Positions 29,569 through 40,567 of a DNA stretch of 64,000 bases are shown one piece after another. Position 1 is the stretch's first letter. The number at the start of each line of letters is the position of its first letter. This DNA is from Prorocentrum cordatum. Taxonomy: Eukaryota; Sar; Dinophyceae; Prorocentrales; Prorocentraceae. The translations under genes and the position numbers were made by a program. The notes below the pieces were generated by a model. That model saw only the letters and a list, made by a program, of their open reading frames with translations. It was not told the origin of the DNA and did no database searches. The DNA lies in assembly GCA_963575745.1 (NCBI GenBank), contig CAUYUJ010017649.1, forward strand, positions 248,501 to 312,500, written 5' to 3'.

Positions 29569-30255
29569 TCGTGCCGGCGGTGTTCACATGCGTCCCCCCC
29601 GCCCAGCACAATGCTTCGTGGCCCCATAGGGAGCTCCACCTGGGCCCCCAGCGGCGGTGTCCACGTGAGCCTCCCCCGCCCAGCGCGGCGCTCCGTGGCC
29701 CCATAGGGAGCTTCGCCTAGGCTACAGTGGCGGTGTCCGCATGCGCCTCCCTCACCCAGCACGGCATTTCGTGGCTCGGGGCTCCACCGAAGGCCCCAAT
29801 GTATCCGTTCACGTGCGTTTCCCCCACCCAGTGCAACGTTTCGTTCCCCCGCGGGGGCTCCACAGGAGGCCCCAATGCAGCGCCCACATGCGTCCCCCAC
29901 CCAGTACAGCGCTTCGTGGCCCCATAGGGAACTGCACTGAAGGCCCCAATAGCAACGTCCACCTGCGTTTCCCCCCACTCAATACAGCGTGTCGTGGCCC
30001 ATTGGTGGCCCCACTGACGGCCCCAATGGAACCTTTCCACATGCGTCTCCCCCGCCCAATACAACGTTTCGCGGCCCCATAGGGAGCGCCACCGACGGAC
30101 GGCCCCAATGGACCCGTTCACGGGGGGCCTTCCCCCCCCCCACCCAATACAGCGTTTCGTGGGCCATAGGGGGTTTCACCGAAAGCCCCACTGGCAACAT
30201 TCGCATGTGCCTCCCCCGCCCCGTACAGCGTTTCGTGGCCCACAAGGAGCTACTG
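29569..30255 (+). repeat. Satellite family A, plus-oriented array 3
   Basis: About nine units of 77-80 bp with CTTCGTGGCCCCATAGGGAG and CCACCGAAGGCCCCAATG, same orientation as array 1. It ends in CATCTGGTTGGGACTTTCGC, the same transition as at 18990 in the copy-1 centre. Confidence 0.9.
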
Positions 30256-30299
30256 CGGCACTCACAACTGCATCTGGTTGGGACTTTCGCCAGGCTGAT

Positions 30300-31045
30300 T
30301 TCTTTTGTCAGCGGGCTGCTGTTGCATAGTTGGTGTTGTATTGGGGGCGATGGCTGGCAAATACTGGGTGTTGGAGACGGACGCCATTAAGTACTGGGTG
30401 TTGTGTTGAACCAGGAAGCACGGCGGGCGGCGGGCTGCGCGTGGCGGGCCAGCGGCGGGCGGGTGGATCGAGATGTTCATTATTAAGCCCCAGCGAAATC
30501 TTTTTTGCCGCGGGATCATGTGGAACACTGGGCGTTGAGTTGGAGACGGGAGCTGCTGAATACATACAGGGTGCTGCGTTGGGGACGGCTGCTGTTGAAT
30601 ACTGTGTGTTGTGTTGACCGCGGAAGCACGGCGGGCGGGTGGCGGGGGGCAGGCGGGCGGGTGGGCGGCGAGCGGGCGGACCAAGATCTTAGTCGAACTC
30701 TGAAAGTTTCTCTCTTGCAGCGGGGTGAGGTTGAGTAATAGGTGTTGTGCTGGAGACGGATACTGTTGAGTACTGGGTGTCGTGTTGGACATGGCAGCGC
30801 GGCGGGCGGCGGCGAGCGGATACGGATGTCAATCGAATTCCAGAGGATTACCTTTTGCAGCGGGATGCTGTTGAGCACGGCGTGCGTGCCGTGTTGGACA
30901 CGGAGGCCGTTGAGTACGGGGTGTTGCGTTGGGGACTGATGCTGTTAAGTACTGGGTGCTGTTTTGAACATGGAAGCACGGCGGGCTCGATCGGGTTTTC
31001 AATGCACCTGCCAAGGAAGCCGTCTTGAAAACGTAAGCTGTGGGG
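30300..31045 (+). repeat. Satellite family B, block 2
   Basis: Composite units as in 27016-28140: TACTGGGTGTTG, GGAGACGG, GCACGGCGGGCGG, TCTCTTGCAGCGGG. It occupies the centre between oppositely oriented arrays 3 and 4. Confidence 0.85.
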
Positions 31046-31840
31046 CGCCTGGGTCCCATGGGTTCACGAAAAATGTAAGGGATATGCCGACATGGGTGGC
31101 TAATGTAATGTAACCACCCCCGCTGGGACCTTCGCTAAAGCTCCCTATGGGGCCACGAACCGTGTGAGGGGTGTGCAGAAATTGGCGGGACGCACGTAAT
31201 CACACCCACTGGGACCTTCGGTGGAACTCCCGATGGACCACGAAACGTGTGAGAGGTGTGCCGACATGGGTGGGGGGACGCATGTAATCACACGCACTGG
31301 GACCTTCGGTGGAGGTCCCTATGGCTCCATGAAGCGTGTGAGGGGTGTGCCGAAATTGGCGGGGGTGACGCATGGAATCACACCCACTGGGACCCTCGGC
31401 GGAGTTCCCTACGGCCACACGAAGCGTGTAAGGGGTGCGCCGGAATGGGTGGGGGGTCGCATGTAATCACTTCCGCTGGGACCTTCGGTGGAGCTGCCTG
31501 TGGGGTCACGAAACGTTTGAAGGGTGTGCCGAGATGGGTGGGGGGACGCGCGCAATCACACCCACTGGGATCTTCGGTGGAGCTCCCTATGAAGCCACGA
31601 AGCGTGTGAGGGGTGTGCCGGCATGGGTTGGGGGGGGCGTATGTAATTACACCCGATGGCCCTTCGGTGAAGCTCCCTATGGGGCCAAGGCGCGTGTGAG
31701 TGGTGTGCCGAAATCAGTGTGGGGGGACGCATGTAATCACACCCGCTGGGAACTTCGGTGGAGCTCCCAGTGGGGCCACGAAACGCGGGAGGGGTGTGCC
31801 GAAATGGGGGGGGACGCATGTAGTCACACCGCTGGCCAGG
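31046..31840 (-). repeat. Satellite family A, minus-oriented array 4
   Basis: About nine units of 88-92 bp with GGGACCTTCGGTGGAGCTCC, CTATGGGGCCACGAAGCG and GTGCCGAAATGGGTGGGG, inverted relative to array 3. Confidence 0.9.
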
Positions 31841-31859
31841 CCTGGTACGAAAGACGATC

Positions 31860-32165
31860 TGGACCAGGCGCCGAGTTCCGTCCTCGTTTGAAAACCTGAA
31901 TGAGGGCATAGAGGGAGTCGGCAAGTCACCAACTGGAACGCCGGCGAAACTTTATCCAAGAAAGCATCGATTTCAGCCCGTGAAACGCGTTTGTCCGAGA
32001 AAATCGAGGACCAGTGGAGCCAGAGCGCACGGGCCTCGTCTTCCGGCTCTCTGGACACCGGTGGGAGCACGGAGCCTCCACCGATGACACTCGGGTGTTG
32101 GGCAATCTGACTGGTCGTGATACCGTGCAACACAGGACGATTTGAAAATGGCACCCAGAGCGCCG
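31860..32165 (-). mobile_element. LINE-like ORF fragment
   Basis: A minus frame reads KRPVLHGITTSQIAQHP-like sequence (as NRPVLHGITTSQIAQHPS), then SREPEDEARALWLHWSSIFS and SRAEIDAFLDKVSPAFQ. This resembles the linker between endonuclease and reverse transcriptase in dinoflagellate LINEs (an aromatic segment followed by an FL-helix). It lies between satellite array 4 and the GCT/ATG microsatellite. Neither catalytic domain is present, so it is a remnant. Confidence 0.4.
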
Positions 32166-32167
32166 CT

Positions 32168-32246
32168 CGAATGATGATGCTGATGCTGCTGATGCTGATG
32201 CTGCTGATGCTGATGCTGATGCTGATGCTGATGCTGATGCCGATGC

Positions 32247-32310
<64 letters not shown>

Positions 32311-32340
32311 GGTGGTGATGATGGTGATTGTGATGATGGG
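32168..32340. repeat. (GCTGAT)n/(ATG)n microsatellite
   Basis: GCTGAT units, then ATG and GGT units. It occupies the same position relative to junction J as the ATG tract at 26644-26910. Confidence 0.95.
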
Positions 32341-32450
32341 AGGCGGGAGGAGGGGGAGGACGAATGAGAAAGGAGAAAGGAGGAATGAGAGCGCGGGGCG
32401 CTGTCTCTTCAAAACGAGGACCCAACACCACAGGATGGTTGGGAAAAGAA
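32341..32450 (+). repeat. Junction motif J, copy 4
   Basis: GCGGGGCGCTGTCTCTTCAA, ACGAGGACCCAACACCACAG and GATGGTTGGGAAA; nearly the same as 26911-27015. Confidence 0.8.
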
Positions 32451-33115
32451 CCCAAAAAACTCCCGCATCGGTTTTGGGGGTCTCCACCCCCAAGAGCCTC
32501 GGCAGGCCGGAGAACTCCCGGAAAACCTCTGGCGAAAACTTCAGAAAAACTCCTGGATGGACTTTTGTTGCTGGAGCTTCCTCTCCCTGGACCTGGAGTG
32601 GCTGGAGAACCTCCCGAAAACCCTTCGAATGGTTTTTGATTGTAAGGTTTCCCCCCGGGAGCCTGGGGTGGCCGGAGAACCCCAGGAAAACATTCGAATC
32701 ACATTAGAAACGAACCCTCGAGTGCGATTTTCTTTGAACGTTTTTCCCCTGGAGCCTGGGGTGGCTGGAGAAAACCTGAAAAAACTTACGACAAAACAGC
32801 AAGTGTATGTTTCTTTAGTTCTCCCCCCCGAGCCTGGGTGACTGGAGAACCTCCCATGATGCGGCCGGAAGAACGCCTCGGAAAACATGTGAAACAAAAA
32901 CACCGACTGTTTTTTTGGTTCCGGGGGGCCCTCCCAGAGCCTGGGGTGGTCGGATAAGATAAATAAGTATATGTATATACACACACATCAGAGTGGAGTT
33001 TTGGGGAGGTTTCTCCCCCCCGAATCTGGGTGGCTGGATAAACAACGAAAGCCCCCCGATGGTTTGTGAGTCGAAGGTTTCCCCCCCTGGAGCCTGGGAA
33101 GAGAGGGGCCAGATG
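32451..33115 (+). repeat. Satellite family C, right block
   Basis: Six or so units of about 85-110 bp with GAGCCTGGGGTGGCCGGAGA, AACCCC/AACCTCCC and GAAAACATTCGAA. The block is inverted relative to 16330-17395. Confidence 0.8.
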
Positions 33116-33130
33116 AACCCTCGAAAAACG

Positions 33131-33262
33131 TCAGAACCAAAAACACACACACAGACACACAGACACACAGACACACAGACACACAGACACACAGGCACGC
33201 AGACACACAGACACACAGACACACAGACACACAGACACACAGACACACACACACACAAGAAA
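33131..33262. repeat. (ACACAG)n microsatellite
   Basis: Near-perfect ACACAG/ACACAC run. Confidence 0.95.
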
Positions 33263-33546
33263 AACACACACGAAAAACACTAGAACAAAACCCAGAAAAC
33301 ATCGCGAATGGAGAGGGCCCGGGGGAGTTCGGGGAGCTGCCGCACCCTACTTGTGGCGCTGGCCCCACTGGCCGCCTTACCCACCTGGGTGGGGGAATAT
33401 GCCTGTTCTGTCCAGCTTCGCCAGGCCTGCCACCACCTGGGAGGGTGGGCTGGTGGGGCTGAGATACCATGACGCAGCGGGGATGGGGATAGGTTGGGCG
33501 ATGCTGGCGAAAGAAAGATTTGCAAAGCGAATGTCAACGAATCAGC

Positions 33547-34269
33547 TCACGCGGCTGGTTTCTCCGGGACCTCCTGGCGCGGGAGGCGCCAGTGTATCAA
33601 GGAGAGCGACCGGCGGTGGCGCCGAAACCAGCTCCGCGCAGCAGACTTCGTCCTCCAACTTTCCCCAGAATCCACCCCTCTCGTCCGGCCCGAGCTGTCC
33701 GCGGAGCCGCGTGCCTCCCACTCGTTGTAGGTCACCGCCAGGCGCTCGCAGCAGGCATCAAGAGGTCCAGCCCGCTCGTGCAGCTCGTTCGCCAGCACTA
33801 CCTCGTCTGGAGCCAGGTTGTACTTGCTCATCACGGGCTGCAGGAGGCTCCACCGCGCTGCCAACTCGTCGTCGGTGAGCGACGCCAGAACCTCTGCCTG
33901 CCGCCGGTGCCATATCTTCCACTGCAGCGCGCCGTAGGGCACGCCAAGCAGGCGCTGCTGCCCACCTTTCATGAACGAATAGAAGAGTACGGACCTCCCT
34001 GCAGCAGCCTGGCGGGACATGTAACCCAGCAGCTCGCCCAACCGCACCAGCGGCAGGCACGAGCCCGATAGCAACATAACCACATCGCAGCCTGCCGCCA
34101 GCGCCGCGCGCACCAGGCGCAGCTCTGCAAAGACCAGCGAGAGCTCCCCTCGGCACGTGGCTACAGAGGGAACCAGGCGGGCGCGCGCCAGGAAGGACGA
34201 AGCTCTGGCAGGTGCTGCAGCGGCATCGTCGTGCCGGAGAAGAAGGCAAGCCTCCTCCAGCCGGGATCC
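33547..34269 (-). CDS. GT14-type glycosyltransferase, C-terminal exon
   Basis: Probable member of the core-2/I-branching beta-1,6-N-acetylglucosaminyltransferase-like family (GT14), a Golgi enzyme that adds a sugar to glycans. The minus frame contains the family hallmark VVMLLSGSCLPLVRLGELL (normally LLSGsdlPL), then ALQWKIWHRRQAEVL, then the acidic motif APDEVVLANEL matching the family PDE motif near the catalytic Glu, then CERLAVTYNEWE, equivalent to the TyvdW motif. Stop codon at 33549-33547. The first coding residues GSRLEEACLL follow the AG at 34271-34270, where a 225-nt intron ends. The C-terminal tail past NEWE is arginine/serine-rich and may contain another unrecognised intron. Exact substrate unknown. 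Confidence 0.75.
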   Translation of the reverse strand, partial: GSRLEEACLLLRHDDAAAAPARASSFLARARLVPSVATCRGELSLVFAELRLVRAALAAGCDVVMLLSGSCLPLVRLGELLGYMSRQAAAGRSVLFYSFMKGGQQRLLGVPYGALQWKIWHRRQAEVLASLTDDELAARWSLLQPVMSKYNLAPDEVVLANELHERAGPLDACCERLAVTYNEWEARGSADSSGRTRGVDSGESWRTKSAARSWFRRHRRSLSLIHWRLPRQEVPEKPAA

Positions 34270-34494
34270 CTCTGAAGTGAGGGGAAACGTCAGGGGGGGA
34301 ACCAACTCAAGGGGGAAGCGTTCAACCAGAATCGGCGATACATCACTGATGGAGCGGCGATGGGCCCCCGATAGCACACGCGCTCGTTCCCAGGCGGGGT
34401 GGGCTGTCGGGCTCTGATCGGCGATGAGCATGCGATTGGGGGCCGATGCGTCCCCCCCATCGAGCCCCCCTCCGCACGTTGCCCCTGATGTGGC
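34270..34494 (-). repeat. GC-AG intron made of an introner-like element, family 2 (copy c)
   Basis: Between the two glycosyltransferase exons the sequence starts with GC (34494-34493) and ends AG (34271-34270). It carries the family-2 core AATCGGCGATACATCACTG, GGAGCGGCGATGGGCC and inverted ends (CAGGGGCAACGT...AGGGGGG against CCCCCCTGACGTTTCCCC). Its length, 225 nt, matches copy b (222 bp). It happens to be open in the coding frame. Confidence 0.75.
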
Positions 34495-34680
34495 CTCGAA
34501 ATCCTCCGCCAACCATCGCCACGCGGTATCGCTCCACAGCGCCGCACAACCGCTGCCCCCGCCGCTGGGCGCTGGTAGCCGCGCCCGCGCCTCGGACGTG
34601 AGGAAGCAGAGCGCTATTCGTGGAGTGCCCCCGGCCCGCGCCCGCTCCACAGGCCCGCCGTGGCCTCCCAGAGTGGAGCC
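34495..34680 (-). CDS. GT14-type glycosyltransferase, N-terminal exon
   Basis: The minus frame carries TPRIALCFLTSEARARLP and CAALWSDTAWRWLAEDFE, corresponding to the family start of the catalytic domain (P-K-I-A-F-L-F-L-t then W..FF). It ends at GAG before the GC donor. The upstream boundary is not resolved: the frame stays open through proline/arginine-rich sequence to about 35 kb, and no signal anchor was found. Confidence 0.6.
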
Positions 34681-35255
34681 CATGGCATACCGAGGGCTGC
34701 TCCCCCCCGCGCCCCTCCGAGGCAACAGTTTCCCCGAGCCCAGGCAGCCTGAGCGAAAACTGCTGCGGACGGAATTCTGCGTCGGGCCCTGCTCCTGCCC
34801 CCGGCCGTGCAAGAGAGGGCAGCCGTCCTTCTTTCCCTCCGCTCCGCTTGGCGCCACCACCTGGCCGGGGCGCGCGCCCGGCCGGGCCCTCCCGGCGCGG
34901 GCCCTCATAGGCCGGCGAGCTGTGCCCGCACGTTGCCCTGCCCCGCTACTTCCGAGGCAGCCAACTGGTGCGGGGGGGGGAAGCTGCATCCGTCGCGCGC
35001 CTCCGGAGCTGAGCTTCAGGGGGCCGCTGCGCAGCCCATCCACGGAGAGGCCGAACCAGGAGCGAACGGGGCCTCCTGGCCACGGCGCGCCTCGGCCACG
35101 AAGAAGCTCCCCGACCCAGATCCAAGGAACAGCCCGAAAACCAGGGCCCAACTCGACGGCGCGCTGCATCAGCGGGCCGCGGGCCGAAGGGGGCGGGGCG
35201 GCCACTGGGCCGAAATCGCTGCAGAGACCGCGGGGGGGAGCCGCAGAGAATAAGA
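34681..35255. other. GC-rich stretch upstream of the glycosyltransferase
   Basis: Open on both strands but compositional. It may hold the true N-terminus or 5' leader of the GT14 gene; nothing specific seen. Confidence 0.3.
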
Positions 35256-35735
35256 GGGAGCAGAAGGAGGAGGAGGAGGAGGAGGAGGAGGAGGAGGAGG
35301 AGGAGGAGGAGGAGGAGGAGGAGGGGGAGGGGAGGAGGAGGAGGAGGAAGAGGAGGAGGAGGAGGCGGAGGCGGAGGAGGAAGATGAGGAGGAGGAGGAG
35401 GAAGAAGAGGAAGAGGAGCAGCAGGATGTCTTGCCGGCGGCTTGCAGGATCTAAACGAAGGAATGGAGATGAAGAGGGGGAGCAAGAGGTGGCGGCGGAG
35501 TGCGTCGCGTCTTCGGACTCCGGGATCCTGGCAAGCGGGTGAGAGAACGATGTGGGAGGAGGAGCAGCAGGGGCACCCACTGTGTATATATATATACATA
35601 TATATATATATAGATATAGAGAGAGGGATATATATATATATATAGCGAGAGAGAGGGAGAGAAAGAGAGAGAGAGAGAGGGAGACGGAACAAGAGAGAGA
35701 TAGAGAAAGAGAGAGAGAGAGCCCATGCAGGGGCA
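35256..35735. repeat. (GGA)n, (TA)n and (GA)n microsatellites
   Basis: GGA/GAG run 35256-35432. TATATA tracts at 35583-35645 with a GATATAGAGAG interruption, then GAGAGA to 35730. Confidence 0.95.
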
Positions 35736-35914
35736 CCGCCTGTGCCATATGAGAAGAGGATAGGGGGAGGAGGGGGGGAGGGAGATGCAGGGGGGAAGGG
35801 AGCAGGAGCAGAAGCATTAGCAGGAGCAGGAGGACGAGAAGGAGGACGATCAGAGCAACGGCGGCGGCGGCGACGCCGACAGACGACCCTCGGGGCAGAG
35901 CGCTGCTGAGACTG

Positions 35915-36094
35915 CCGCGAGCCAAGAAGGGTCCCGAGAGAAACGGGTCCTGGTCGCCTGGGGCCTCCCACGGAGTCGTTGCTCATCTCCCGTCGCTCTT
36001 TTGACTGTCCCCAGGCCCACGGGCCAGAAAGGTGTCCTGAGGGAAGCGGGTCCTGGACGACCCAGGCCTTCCAAGGAATCGTTGTTCATCCATC
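35915..36094 (-). repeat. Tandem duplication of about 90 bp
   Basis: On the minus strand GATGAACAACGATTCCTTGG with CCAGGACCCGCTTCCCTCAG (from 36094) is repeated as GATGAGCAACGACTCCGTGG with CCAGGACCCGTTTCTCTCGG (from about 35987). Confidence 0.75.
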
Positions 36095-36424
36095 CCCCAG
36101 AGCCCCCTCTCCCAAACACTCCGGCGTCGTGATTTTTGCCACAGCTTGGGCCCCCAGAGGTCTGGACCGTTTCACTGGCACAAATTTTTCGTTCCGAGTC
36201 GCTTTTAGACGGTCCCGCGACCCGGTAAAGGCCCTCCAGGAAGAGAAAATTGGCAACTTTCCGTTCGCGACGAGAAGAGGCGGGGGTCGCAGGACCCTCT
36301 CTGGCCCAGAGGCGAGAGGAGGCCTCTGGAGGTCTCCACGAGGCCTCCAGGAAGCGTCCTCGGATGCCCTCCAAGGTAAAGGCCTCCAGGAGGCGTCCAA
36401 AACGCCCATGGGGGGCAGCGTTAC

Positions 36425-36605
36425 AGGGGAACCAAAGCATGGGGGAAAACATCCACCTGGAAGCAGCGAGGCATCGCCGATAGATCGGCGACAGCACGGT
36501 CTGGCCAGGGCGGGGCTAGCAGGCTCGTGTCGGCGATCAATTGGCGATTAGGGGTTGATGCAGTCCCCCCTGAACCTATCCCCTCCTGACGTTGCCTGTC
36601 GTTTT
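36425..36605 (-). repeat. Introner-like element, family 2 (copy d)
   Basis: Core GAGGCATCGCCGATAGATCG, GTGTCGGCGATCAATTGGCG and the end CCCCCCTGAACCTATCCCC with TCCTGACGTTGCC. No clear target duplication. Same orientation as copies a-c. Confidence 0.65.
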
Positions 36606-37499
36606 CGCGTCATAACTCTGCTCTCTGGTGGCCGTCCAGGACGAGCCAGGCGCCCCCAGAACGCCGTCGGCGAGGTCTGGCTGCTGGAGATCACTCCGAG
36701 GCTGAAAGACCGCCGAGATCTGGCGAAAACGCTAGAAAACTTAGAACCTCGAAATTATCCACCGCTAGCGTTGCCCCTTGGCGATCTTCGCTTCGCGGCG
36801 TCCACGGAGCGCCACTTTTCAGGGGACGCAGATGCGGCCAGGTGCCGCTCGCAGCTCTGGGCAAGGCCGCGCGGCGCTCGCGGGGAGGGGTGGAGGAGCA
36901 GGAGGTCAAGACGAGGTAAAAACCGATGTTAGCCAAATGTCGGCGGCAGGCTTGGAGAGAGGCTGCGGGTACGTAGGGAATTCTTACTGGCGGCTACCAC
37001 TGGAGGGGCGGCCACCACTGGCCGCCAGCGGGACGGCAGGAGCAGGAGGAGGAGGACCAGACAGACGCTACGATCTCAGCTGATCCAAGTTTGCCCAATG
37101 TCAAAAAGGAGGACCAGAATAAACCAAAAACACATCAGCGATGCTGCAACCCAACCTCCTGCCCCAAGTCCCCTCCTCACGCGCCCCTGCAAGTCCTCCT
37201 GTAAACTGCAACAACCACACCCGTTGATATACAAACACATCTTGGCATGCCATTGTGGCGGGAGCCCCGCTTTGACAACGACTTGTCTTGCATCTCTCTG
37301 GCGCGCAGTCAGGAACGCGACACACACAATGATCATACAACTCAACGGGCGTCCAACGAGACCCACCTCCGAATAAGGACAGCCCCCCATAACCCGTGAA
37401 AGCGTTGCACGCCTGAAACCGTGCGATCGTTAACGTAGAGTAGCATATCAAACGACACATTCACTGCTGTTAAAAAATCATGGATATGTGCCGTGCTAC
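36606..37499. other. No recognisable gene
   Basis: Mixed sequence. Minus frames at 37076-37460 have no domain features. Confidence 0.35.
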
Positions 37500-38098
37500 G
37501 TGCGTTGGCAAGTTTCAAGCGAGAACTCCATCTTGAAAAGGGGCAGCCTTCCATCCTGCTAAACGTTGCATTCAAAACGATTGCGCGCGGCGCTGAAGCG
37601 AAAACACAACTGTTTTTAACTACTGTTCGATATTTGGACCTGCTACAAAATCTTGAAACGTAAGATCGCGACGCTTGGGCGAGAACCCTACATTGAAAAG
37701 GAACCGCCTTCCATCCGTGAAGCTAGTGCGAACGTTTGAAACAAATGCGCGCGGCGCTAAGGCGAATATCGCATGCTGAAGAACATGGCCCCACTGTCAT
37801 GCCTGGGGATGCTGCGAGTTTGTAATATGAATGTGCGTGGCGCCAAGGCGAAAAACCACATCTTGAAATTTACCCTGCCCCATCAGAGAAAATCATTCCA
37901 GACTTATAGAAATAGTGCGCGCGGCGCTGAGGAGGGAGCCACACTTTGAAAAGGTACAGCCCTCCATCAATGACAGACTGCTGCAATCGTGTAAGACGAA
38001 TGTGCGCGGCGCTGAGGCGAGAACCACATTTTGAGCACGACCTCCCTCCGTTGCGCGCGGCGCCAAGGCGAGACCAACACTTTGAACAAGGTAGACTC
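37500..38098. repeat. Tandem repeat with GCGCGGCGC core
   Basis: Six or more diverged units containing TGCGCGCGGCGCTGAGGCG, GAACCACATTTTGAAAAGG and CGCCTTCCATC, about 75-165 bp apart. No gene. Confidence 0.8.
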
Positions 38099-38479
38099 CG
38101 CACGCCCCCCGAGATTCCAGGATGTCATGCCCTGCGCCGTGCTTTGTATGCCGAAGACCCTGGGGCTTCCGTCTCTGCTCCTCCAACGCCTGCTGCCAAA
38201 TGTTGAGGCAAACTGAAGCCATCCGTGCCCGCCTGGAGTCGTCCGTGCCCATCTGGGGCTATCCCGAGGCCGCCTGGACGCAGACTGACGCAGCGACCTA
38301 CAAGGAGAAGTGAGCACTGTCTGTTTACCGCCACCACTTGACTTCCGCTGGGGGAACGACAATGTAACGGTACCGCTGGTGGGGTGGAGAGGGGGGCTCG
38401 CATCATGACCCGAGGCATGCGTGCGGACGAGGGGGGGGCGCCAGGGGACGTGTTGAAAGGAGAAGAGGGAGATATCCGC
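38099..38479. other. No recognisable gene
   Basis: Contains three direct words CCGTGCCC within 38222-38253. Nothing else supported. Confidence 0.3.
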
Positions 38480-38548
38480 ACACACACACAGACACAGACA
38501 CAGACACAGACACAGACACAGACAAACAGACACACACACACACACACA

Positions 38549-38630
<82 letters not shown>

Positions 38631-38644
38631 CACACACCCACCCA

Positions 38645-38708
<64 letters not shown>

Positions 38709-38723
38709 CAAACACACACACAG

Positions 38724-38790
<67 letters not shown>

Positions 38791-38890
38791 CCAAGAACAC
38801 ACACACACATAATCACACACACGCACACGTTCACGCACACGCACACCACACGCACACGCACGCACACACACACACACACACACACATCCG
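38480..38890. repeat. (CACA)n/(CGCA)n microsatellite
   Basis: Long ACAC and GCAC runs with a few interruptions. Cysteine/valine or threonine/histidine frames are artefacts. Confidence 0.95.
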
Positions 38891-39310
38891 TAGTCATTTC
38901 CCCCGTCTTGAACGCCCTCGAAGGTCCCCACCTCTCCGCCCGCTAACCCCCCCCCCCCCCCGGTTACCGTCCAGCCGACTGGTCTGCGCCCCTCCTTCCT
39001 CACCTCCAGGGCCTGCCGCGACTCTCGGCCAGTCGGCTGTGAGCGAGAGCGACCCTGGGCGAGAGTGACTTCTGTTGCGCGGCTTAATGGGGGAAGCGGG
39101 GTGGCCAACTCCAGGCGCGCAAGCCGCTGCTACCGCTTCGCGCTCCGCGGTCAGCAATCGGGGGTTATATTCGGCCTGGACCAACGGTCCCTCCAGCGAA
39201 AGGTCACTCCCACGTCTGGTCCAGGCAAGGAGGGGGACCTGGAGGCCGCCGGGCTTCGGCGGGCATCCCCCCTCGGTGGGCTGCGCCTCACGAGACTCGC
39301 CGGGGGATCT

Positions 39311-39799
39311 TCATCCCAGCATCTCGTTGACGCTCTGCTGCAGCGCAGTGACCTGCTTCTTGAGGCGCACGTTCTCCTCCTGAAGCAGCTCCAGGTCCCT
39401 GTTCCCGAGGGTCATCTTGTCCTGCAACTCGCGCTTCTCTGCGACGATGTCCCGCAGCTCCTTCCTCAACTGCTGCTCCTCGGCGGCGGCCTGCTCCTGG
39501 AAGGCCACGCTGTCCCTGATGGCGGCCGCGCTTTCTTCGTTCAGCTGCCTGAGCTCAGCCGTCTTGTACCCCATCTCTTTCTGCAAACTCTCCTTGTCGG
39601 CTATGGTCCGCTGCAGCATCTCCTCCGTTTCACGAATCTCGCCGGTGTAGCGCTGCTCGCGCTCAAGGAAGCCCGTAGTGGCGAGCCGCTCTCGATCCTC
39701 GCCGTCGACGCGGCCCTGCTTGTGCTTGGAGGTCTCCAACAGCAGCTTGTCGATGTGCTCCGCAATCTGCTGATAGAAGAGTTTGTCTTCAGGTAGGAC
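39311..39799 (-). CDS. Coiled-coil protein, terminal exon
   Basis: Acceptor TTGCTGGTTTCTTGCAG (AG at 39801-39800) is followed in phase 0 by 162 codons and TGA at 39313-39311. The segment starts VLPEDKLFYQQIAEHIDKLL and continues as a long charged coil: REQRYTGEIRETEEMLQRTI, ADKESLQKEMGYKTAELRQL, EEQQLRKELRDIVAEKRELQ, DLELLQEENVRLKKQVTALQ and QSVNEMLG. Heptad spacing runs through nearly all of it, suggesting a cytoskeletal, flagellar or scaffold protein, but no family is identifiable from the coil alone. The upstream exon may be at 40467-40567, though the phases do not match directly. Confidence 0.7.
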   Translation of the reverse strand, partial: VLPEDKLFYQQIAEHIDKLLLETSKHKQGRVDGEDRERLATTGFLEREQRYTGEIRETEEMLQRTIADKESLQKEMGYKTAELRQLNEESAAAIRDSVAFQEQAAAEEQQLRKELRDIVAEKRELQDKMTLGNRDLELLQEENVRLKKQVTALQQSVNEMLG

Positions 39800-40466
39800 C
39801 TGCAAGAAACCAGCAACCCAATATCGCAAGAAAAAGAAAGCACGTGGCTCCTCATGGCCTTAGGGCTCTGGCTACAACACGAAGACCATACATCAGCAGA
39901 AGTGTTTAACAATGCCGACGCAGCGTCTGCCCCCGAGGCGTCCGAACATGATCACGCATGCGACCAGAGAGTTGCAATATTCCCAGGCGCGCGAGAGCCT
40001 CGTCTGCCCCCCTGGTGCGCCTGGATCCTGTGATGAACCGGTAAACCCTGCGAGGCCCAAACACCCTCACGAGCCGCCGAGAGGTTTTCGAAAGACCTGA
40101 AAGGATGAAGGCGGAACCAGCGAGGCGTCAAGAGCATACGGAGGCTCCAACACCAACACGAGATGACCTCTTTGGTCAAAGGCGCTTCGCCATTCCCTGG
40201 AAATCTCAGATCTGGCAGAAACATCAACGACATGCAACGACATGCCCGCGCCCTCGTCAATACAATCATGTCCTACATGGCCTTGCGTGGCCACGCAGAT
40301 TTCTGTGATTTTCGACGACGTGCCCGCTGTCTGGACAAGCGTGCAACGGTTGCCCAGGACGGGTCTACGGCCAAGGAGCTCTCCCCCAAAGGGGGGTAGC
40401 GGGAATCTATGAAAACAAAACGCGAGGGGACTTTTCGCTCCCACACACCCCTGGGCGTGCCCTTAC

Positions 40467-40567
40467 CAAGCAAAGCGACGTAGGCTGGCGGCAGACAAGA
40501 CAACCAACTCAGCCCTGGCCTGTTCCCGCTCCTTCATCATCAGCCGCAGCATCAACGAACTGCTGTC
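40467..40567 (-). CDS. Possible exon upstream of the coiled-coil terminal exon
   Basis: The minus strand has an AG at 40569-40568, then DSSSLMLRLMMKEREQARA and ELVVLSAASLRRFA, then TTG followed by GTAAGG, a good donor. The segment looks helical and coding. With this donor the phase does not fit the 39799 exon, so another exon must intervene or the call is wrong. Confidence 0.35.
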
